A DNA stretch of 12,500 nt from Actinomycetota bacterium. GTDB taxonomy: Bacteria > Actinomycetota > Humimicrobiia > Humimicrobiales > Humimicrobiaceae. Of this stretch, positions 6,194 to 12,500 are shown piece by piece (position 1 is the stretch's first letter; every line of letters starts with the position of its first letter). The notes beneath the pieces are model-generated. The model searched no databases, was not told the origin of the DNA, and worked only from the letters and a program-made list of their open reading frames with translations. Where the stretch lies: the NCBI GenBank assembly GCA_028718045.1, contig JAQUMQ010000007.1, positions 1 to 12,500 of the forward strand, read 5' to 3'. The position numbers and the translations under genes are program-made.

Positions 6194-7969
6194 TTATCCA
6201 AGCCTGTCTATAAGATCGTTAAGTTCGATATTTAATTCTTCCGGTAGCTTACTGCCGAATTTAGCATAAAATTCTTTTATATCTTTTGTTTCTTTAACCC
6301 ATTCATTTATGTTGATGTCAAATAGTTTATCCAAAACTTCTTCATTTATATCCAATCCGTTTAAATCCAAGTCTTTTTTATAGGGCATGTATCCTATTGG
6401 AGATTTATAAGCACTTATCTTTTCATTACTTCTGTCGATTATCCACTCAAGAACTCTTAGATTATCTCCATAGCCCGGCCATAAAAACTGACCTTCCTTG
6501 TTTGTTTTAAACCAGTTAACATGAAATATCTTTGGAGGGTTTTTCATTTTGCTGCCCATTTCAAGCCAGTGTTTAAAATAATCGGCCATATTATAACCAC
6601 AGAAAGGAATCATAGCCATCGGATCCCTTCTAACCATTCCCTGTGCTCCATATTGGGCTGCCGTAATTTCCGACGCCATTATCGAACCAAGAAATACCCC
6701 ATGGTTCCAGCCGAATGACTGATAAACAAGCGGAGCAACACTTGCCCTTCTTCCGCCAAAGATAATGGCTGTTATGGGAACGCCTTCAGGATCATTAAAG
6801 CGTGGAGATATCGACGGACACTGAGAAGCTGGTGCAGTAAATCTTGAATTGGGATTGGCACCTTTTTTTGGCTTCCCATCATCGCCGATAATTCCAGGTT
6901 TCCATGGGTTGCCCATCCAGTCTATTCCTTCCGACGGAATAGGTCCGTCTCCATTTTCCCACCATACCGTGCCGTCCGTTTTGAGCAAGACATTTGTATA
7001 AATCGTATCTTTCTGGATTGTTTTTACTGCATTGGGATTGCTTTTGCTATTTGTTCCGGGTGCTACACCGAAAAACCCTGATTCAGGATTGACAGCCCAA
7101 AGCGAATCGTCTTCTTTGATTCTCATCCATGCTATATCATCGCCTACTGTCCAAACTTTATATCCCTTAACCTTTAAACCTTCCGGCGGAACCATCATAG
7201 CTAGATTTGTTTTACCGCAGGCACTCGGAAATGCCGCTGCCACATAATTTATCTCTCCTGTCGGCTTTTCTACCCCTAATATCAGCATATGCTCTGCCAT
7301 CCACCCTTCCTGTCTGCCAAGATAGCTTGCAATTCTTAAAGCCATACACTTTTTCCCCAATAAAACATTTCCGCCATAACCAGAACCGACACTCCATATT
7401 GTATTGTCTTCAGGAAAATGCAGGATTAATCTTTTGTTTATATCCAAGTCGGCCTTAGAGTGAAGGCATTTGGTAAACTTCCCATCGGTCCCTAAAAAAT
7501 CAAGAACTTTTTGCCCCACTCTTGTTACAACAAGCATGTTATCCACAACATAGATACTGTCAGTAAGTTCCACTCCTATTTTACTGAAAGGCGAACCTAT
7601 CGGACCCATCGAAAAAGGAATAACATACATCGTCCTACCTACCATGGAACTTTTGAATATCTCGGCAGCTTTATGATATCCGTCTTCAGGATTCATCCAA
7701 TTATTCGTCGGTCCGGCATCTTCTTTTGATGATGTGCAAATAAATGTGAGGTTTTCCGTTCTTGCAACATCGTTTATGGCTGTTCTGTGAAGAACGCATC
7801 CAGGTAATTTTTCTTGATTTAGCTCAATAAGTTCTCCGGTTTCAAAAGCTTCTTTTTCTAGAACTAATTTTTGCTTAAGGGAACCGTCTATTAAAACAAC
7901 TTTTTCTGGTTTACACATTTTAACCATTTCGTCTATCCAATTATTTAATTCCTTATGCTTTGTCTTCAT
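6194..7969 (-). CDS. pckG: Phosphoenolpyruvate carboxykinase, GTP-dependent
   Basis: 591 residues, close to the family's ~600. It interconverts oxaloacetate plus GTP with PEP, CO2 and GDP in the cytosol, for gluconeogenesis or, in fermenters, CO2-fixing anaplerosis. Visible GTP-type motifs are the P-loop FPSACGKTNLAMM with the reactive cysteine, the metal-binding WTVGDDIAWMR, WWENGDGP, NSRFTAPASQCPS, and FGGRRASVAPLVYQSFGW. The C-terminal QGMVRRDPMAMIPFCGYNMADYF block completes the nucleotide site. These distinguish it from the unrelated-length ATP type. Two ATGs are possible; I choose 7969 because GGGAGAAG lies just before it, whereas the ATG at 7981 has no site and would add four residues. 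It stands alone, with a structured leader upstream. Confidence 0.96.
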   Translation of the reverse strand: MKTKHKELNNWIDEMVKMCKPEKVVLIDGSLKQKLVLEKEAFETGELIELNQEKLPGCVLHRTAINDVARTENLTFICTSSKEDAGPTNNWMNPEDGYHKAAEIFKSSMVGRTMYVIPFSMGPIGSPFSKIGVELTDSIYVVDNMLVVTRVGQKVLDFLGTDGKFTKCLHSKADLDINKRLILHFPEDNTIWSVGSGYGGNVLLGKKCMALRIASYLGRQEGWMAEHMLILGVEKPTGEINYVAAAFPSACGKTNLAMMVPPEGLKVKGYKVWTVGDDIAWMRIKEDDSLWAVNPESGFFGVAPGTNSKSNPNAVKTIQKDTIYTNVLLKTDGTVWWENGDGPIPSEGIDWMGNPWKPGIIGDDGKPKKGANPNSRFTAPASQCPSISPRFNDPEGVPITAIIFGGRRASVAPLVYQSFGWNHGVFLGSIMASEITAAQYGAQGMVRRDPMAMIPFCGYNMADYFKHWLEMGSKMKNPPKIFHVNWFKTNKEGQFLWPGYGDNLRVLEWIIDRSNEKISAYKSPIGYMPYKKDLDLNGLDINEEVLDKLFDININEWVKETKDIKEFYAKFGSKLPEELNIELNDLIDRLG

Positions 7970-8016
7970 TTCTTCTCCCATTACTAATTTTGCTAAAATT
8001 TTTGGATAAGAATATA

Positions 8017-8103
8017 ATACTGGTTTGTTTTACAAGCATTTAAGATACATTATTTTATTTCCGGCGTTTGCCTAAATCTTGTTCTTGTAAAACAAACCAG
8101 TAT
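8017..8103. repeat. Perfect 20-bp inverted repeat with 47-base centre, upstream of pckG
   Basis: ATACTGGTTTGTTTTACAAG at 8017-8036 is the exact reverse complement of 8084-8103. Inside, AAGAT (8042-8046) can pair with ATCTT (8076-8080). If pckG starts at the candidate promoter upstream, this forms a large hairpin in its leader. There is no T tract on either side, so it is not a classic terminator. CTGG...CCAG bounded by TA on both sides also resembles the terminal repeats of a short non-autonomous element. Function is unknown. Confidence 0.85.
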
Positions 8104-8190
8104 ATGATCGGTCTTTATATTCAAATAAACCCGATACTTTTTATTTTTTCAATTAATTAATCTACCATATAATAATTAAGTGAAAATAAA

Positions 8191-8219
8191 ATAATAAAAA
8201 AATATCATATTTATTGCAA
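8191..8219 (-). promoter_or_regulatory. Candidate promoter of pckG
   Basis: The minus strand has TTGCAA (8219-8214), a 17-base spacer and TATTAT (8196-8191). Transcription would start near 8184, giving a leader of about 210 bases that contains the inverted repeat. Chance matches are common in such AT-rich DNA. Confidence 0.35.
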
Positions 8220-8272
8220 CCTTTGTTTTTTTAATTATACGTAATGAGCAATCAGTATATTTTTAGTTGCCT

Positions 8273-8698
8273 TCAATAATTTACATATTTGTAAAAGATC
8301 CTTTTTGTGATTTCTGCCAGTGCTAAATATACAATTAGAATTGACAATAAAATTATTAAAAATTCAAACGGAAGTTTTACAAATCCAAAAATTTTGCCCA
8401 GACTGGTATATGGAACTAATACAGTAAAAATGGCACTCGCAATAATTGCAATAATCAAATAATTACCAGGTTTGCTCTTATAAAAAGCATATTTGCTTCT
8501 TATTATTAAAACTACCATTGAGGCTGAAAGTATTGACTCTATAAACCACCCTGTTCTGAAAGTATGTTCATTTGCCCTTAAAAAAAATATCAAAACTGTA
8601 AAAGTTATGAAATCGAAAACAGAACTTAGAATTCCGAATGTTACCATAAATTTAAATATGAATTTTATATCCCATTTTCTTGGCTTCAAAATAATCTT
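8273..8698 (-). pseudogene. C-terminal remnant of an MgtA-like Mg2+ P-type ATPase
   Basis: About 141 codons between TAA at 8701-8699 and TAG at the 3' end. KPRKWDIKFI, FGILSSVFDFITF and FRTGWFIESIL are landmarks of the last membrane segments of MgtA/MgtB-type magnesium-importing P-type ATPases. Four hydrophobic stretches follow, as in the C-terminal cation-ATPase domain. Full-length members have about 850-900 residues. The phosphorylation site (DKTGT), the ATP-binding domain and the first transmembrane helices are all absent. Frame codons preceding the possible TTG start (8689) still fit the family, right up to the stop codon, and 5S rRNA begins less than 200 bases further upstream. I infer a truncated, non-functional pump tail. 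Translation from the TTG cannot be excluded. Confidence 0.72.
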
Positions 8699-8885
8699 TT
8701 AAAAATACATATTATGAGAAGCTTGTAATAAACAAAAGACATCAAAATAGCAGTAAAATTGCGTTGGGTGTAAATTTTTGCGATGTAACGATTTTAATGA
8801 AATACGTTTTAATAATTTAAATATATAAATATATATAAGTTTAAATATATATAAGTTGTAGCAGTTTTTTTTTGTTAAAATAAAA
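8699..8885. other. AT-rich spacer between 5S rRNA and the MgtA remnant, with a short A/T direct repeat
   Basis: The unit TTTAAATATATATAAG (8840-8855) repeats an expanded version at 8816-8839. No clear hairpin with T tract follows 5S on the minus strand, so the terminator of the rRNA operon is not evident. I see no promoter or gene here that I can support. Confidence 0.5.
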
Positions 8886-9001
8886 TACGGTGGCGACCTA
8901 CTCTCCCACACCGTTACCAGTGCAGTACCATCGGCGCTGGAGGTCTTAACTTCTGTGTTCGAGATGGGAACAGGTGTTTCCCCTCCGCAATAGCCACCGT
9001 A
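8886..9001 (-). rRNA. rrf: 5S ribosomal RNA
   Basis: The minus strand begins ACGGTGGCTATTGCGGAGGG and ends GGTCGCCACCGT, so the terminal stem ACGGTGG/CCACCGT closes the molecule. Internal landmarks are CCCATCTCGAACACAGAAG and the GATGGTACTGC segment. At about 115 bases it is full length. It lies about 115 bases after 23S. Exact ends may differ by a few bases. Confidence 0.95.
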
Positions 9002-9094
9002 AAATTTATAAATGGCTTATTAATTTTAATAATCCAAAACATCAATATTTATTGAGGATATATCGTAAACCATTTAAAATTACAAAATGTTATC

Positions 9095-9108
9095 CATAGC
9101 ATTCCGAA
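9095..9108 (-). other. 3' arm of the 23S rRNA processing stem
   Basis: CATAGCATTC (plus strand 9095-9104), continuing with CGAA, is complementary to GAATGCTATG at 12106-12115 and TTCG at 12101-12104, with a single-base bulge. The arms flank mature 23S and would form the long-range stalk that RNase III-type enzymes usually cut in pre-23S RNA. Processing by RNase III is inferred from known rRNA operons. Confidence 0.75.
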
Positions 9109-9114
9109 AATTAT

Positions 9115-12092
<2,978 letters not shown>

Positions 12093-12100
12093 ACAAAATA

Positions 12101-12115
12101 TTCGAGAATGCTATG
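12101..12115 (-). other. 5' arm of the 23S rRNA processing stem
   Basis: TTCGAGAATGCTATG on the plus strand pairs with 9095-9108 beyond the other end of 23S, 10 bp perfect plus 4 bp after a one-base bulge. The arm begins 8 bases upstream of the mature 23S 5' end. Confidence 0.75.
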
Positions 12116-12118
12116 AAA

Positions 12119-12131
12119 TTTTCAAAGAACA
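12119..12131 (-). promoter_or_regulatory. boxA-like antitermination site in the 16S-23S spacer
   Basis: The minus strand reads TGTTCTTTGAAAA. rRNA operons in many bacteria carry a boxA of the TGYTCTTTRAMA type before 23S, bound by NusB/S10 to keep RNA polymerase from terminating. Position just upstream of the processing stem fits. Confidence 0.65.
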
Positions 12132-12258
12132 GCATCAAAAGAACTGCTATCTTTCGCAAAATCATGTTCTTTCAGAACTAAATAGTACGAGGATCGACTT
12201 AAAACTAGGGTTATTTAAATTAAAACAAATTCAAATAACTTAATTTAAGTAATCTCCC

Positions 12259-12500
<242 letters not shown>

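Noticed and set aside
8699..8911. 70-codon minus-strand ORF starting in 5S
   Set aside because: It begins inside 5S rRNA and crosses AT-rich spacer; the amino-acid composition is typical of random A/T sequence.

Overview
The window is a low-GC bacterial chromosome segment in which every gene I can support is read from the minus strand. It holds the 3' two-thirds of a 16S-23S-5S rRNA operon, five protein-coding genes (one cut by the window edge), a tRNA-Gly and two truncated gene remnants. The 16S 3' end carries a full anti-Shine-Dalgarno, matching the strong GGAGGTGA-type sites seen here. A membrane-anchored LytR-CpsA-Psr protein and a GTP-type PEP carboxykinase suggest a Gram-positive-like (Terrabacteria-type) cell, and the radical SAM enzyme suggests an anaerobe. 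I cannot name a phylum by eye.

Layout, in the direction of transcription (from high to low coordinates). 12500-8886: 16S 3' end, a spacer without tRNA that carries a boxA-like site, a 23S gene bracketed by a long-range processing stem, then 5S. 8698-8273: the last ~140 residues of an MgtA-like Mg2+ P-type ATPase, closed upstream by a stop codon. 8219-7970: a candidate promoter and a 20-bp perfect inverted repeat in front of pckG. 7969-6194: pckG. 6077-4647: an LCP protein with an extra N-terminal exported domain. 4583-4443: tRNA-Gly(GCC) with its own promoter, followed by an unexplained GC-richer block of imperfect repeats. 4234-3944: the C-terminal tail of an RND/ABC-type membrane-fusion protein. 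3786-1864: thrS. 1741-392: a radical SAM/SPASM-like enzyme of unknown function. 210-1: a leader with terminator/antiterminator architecture and the first codons of infC, which has no canonical start codon.

The functional core is translation: rRNAs, tRNA-Gly, threonyl-tRNA synthetase and IF-3. thrS and infC are neighbours in many bacteria; here a radical SAM gene sits between them. pckG feeds gluconeogenesis/anaplerosis and the LCP protein acts in the cell envelope, with no evident link to their neighbours. The most informative signals are the infC leader with its forced AUA/AUU start, the two 5'-truncated gene tails lying beside RNA genes, the 20-bp inverted repeat before pckG, and the repeat block after tRNA-Gly. 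I found no CRISPR array, toxin-antitoxin pair, phage gene or transposase.
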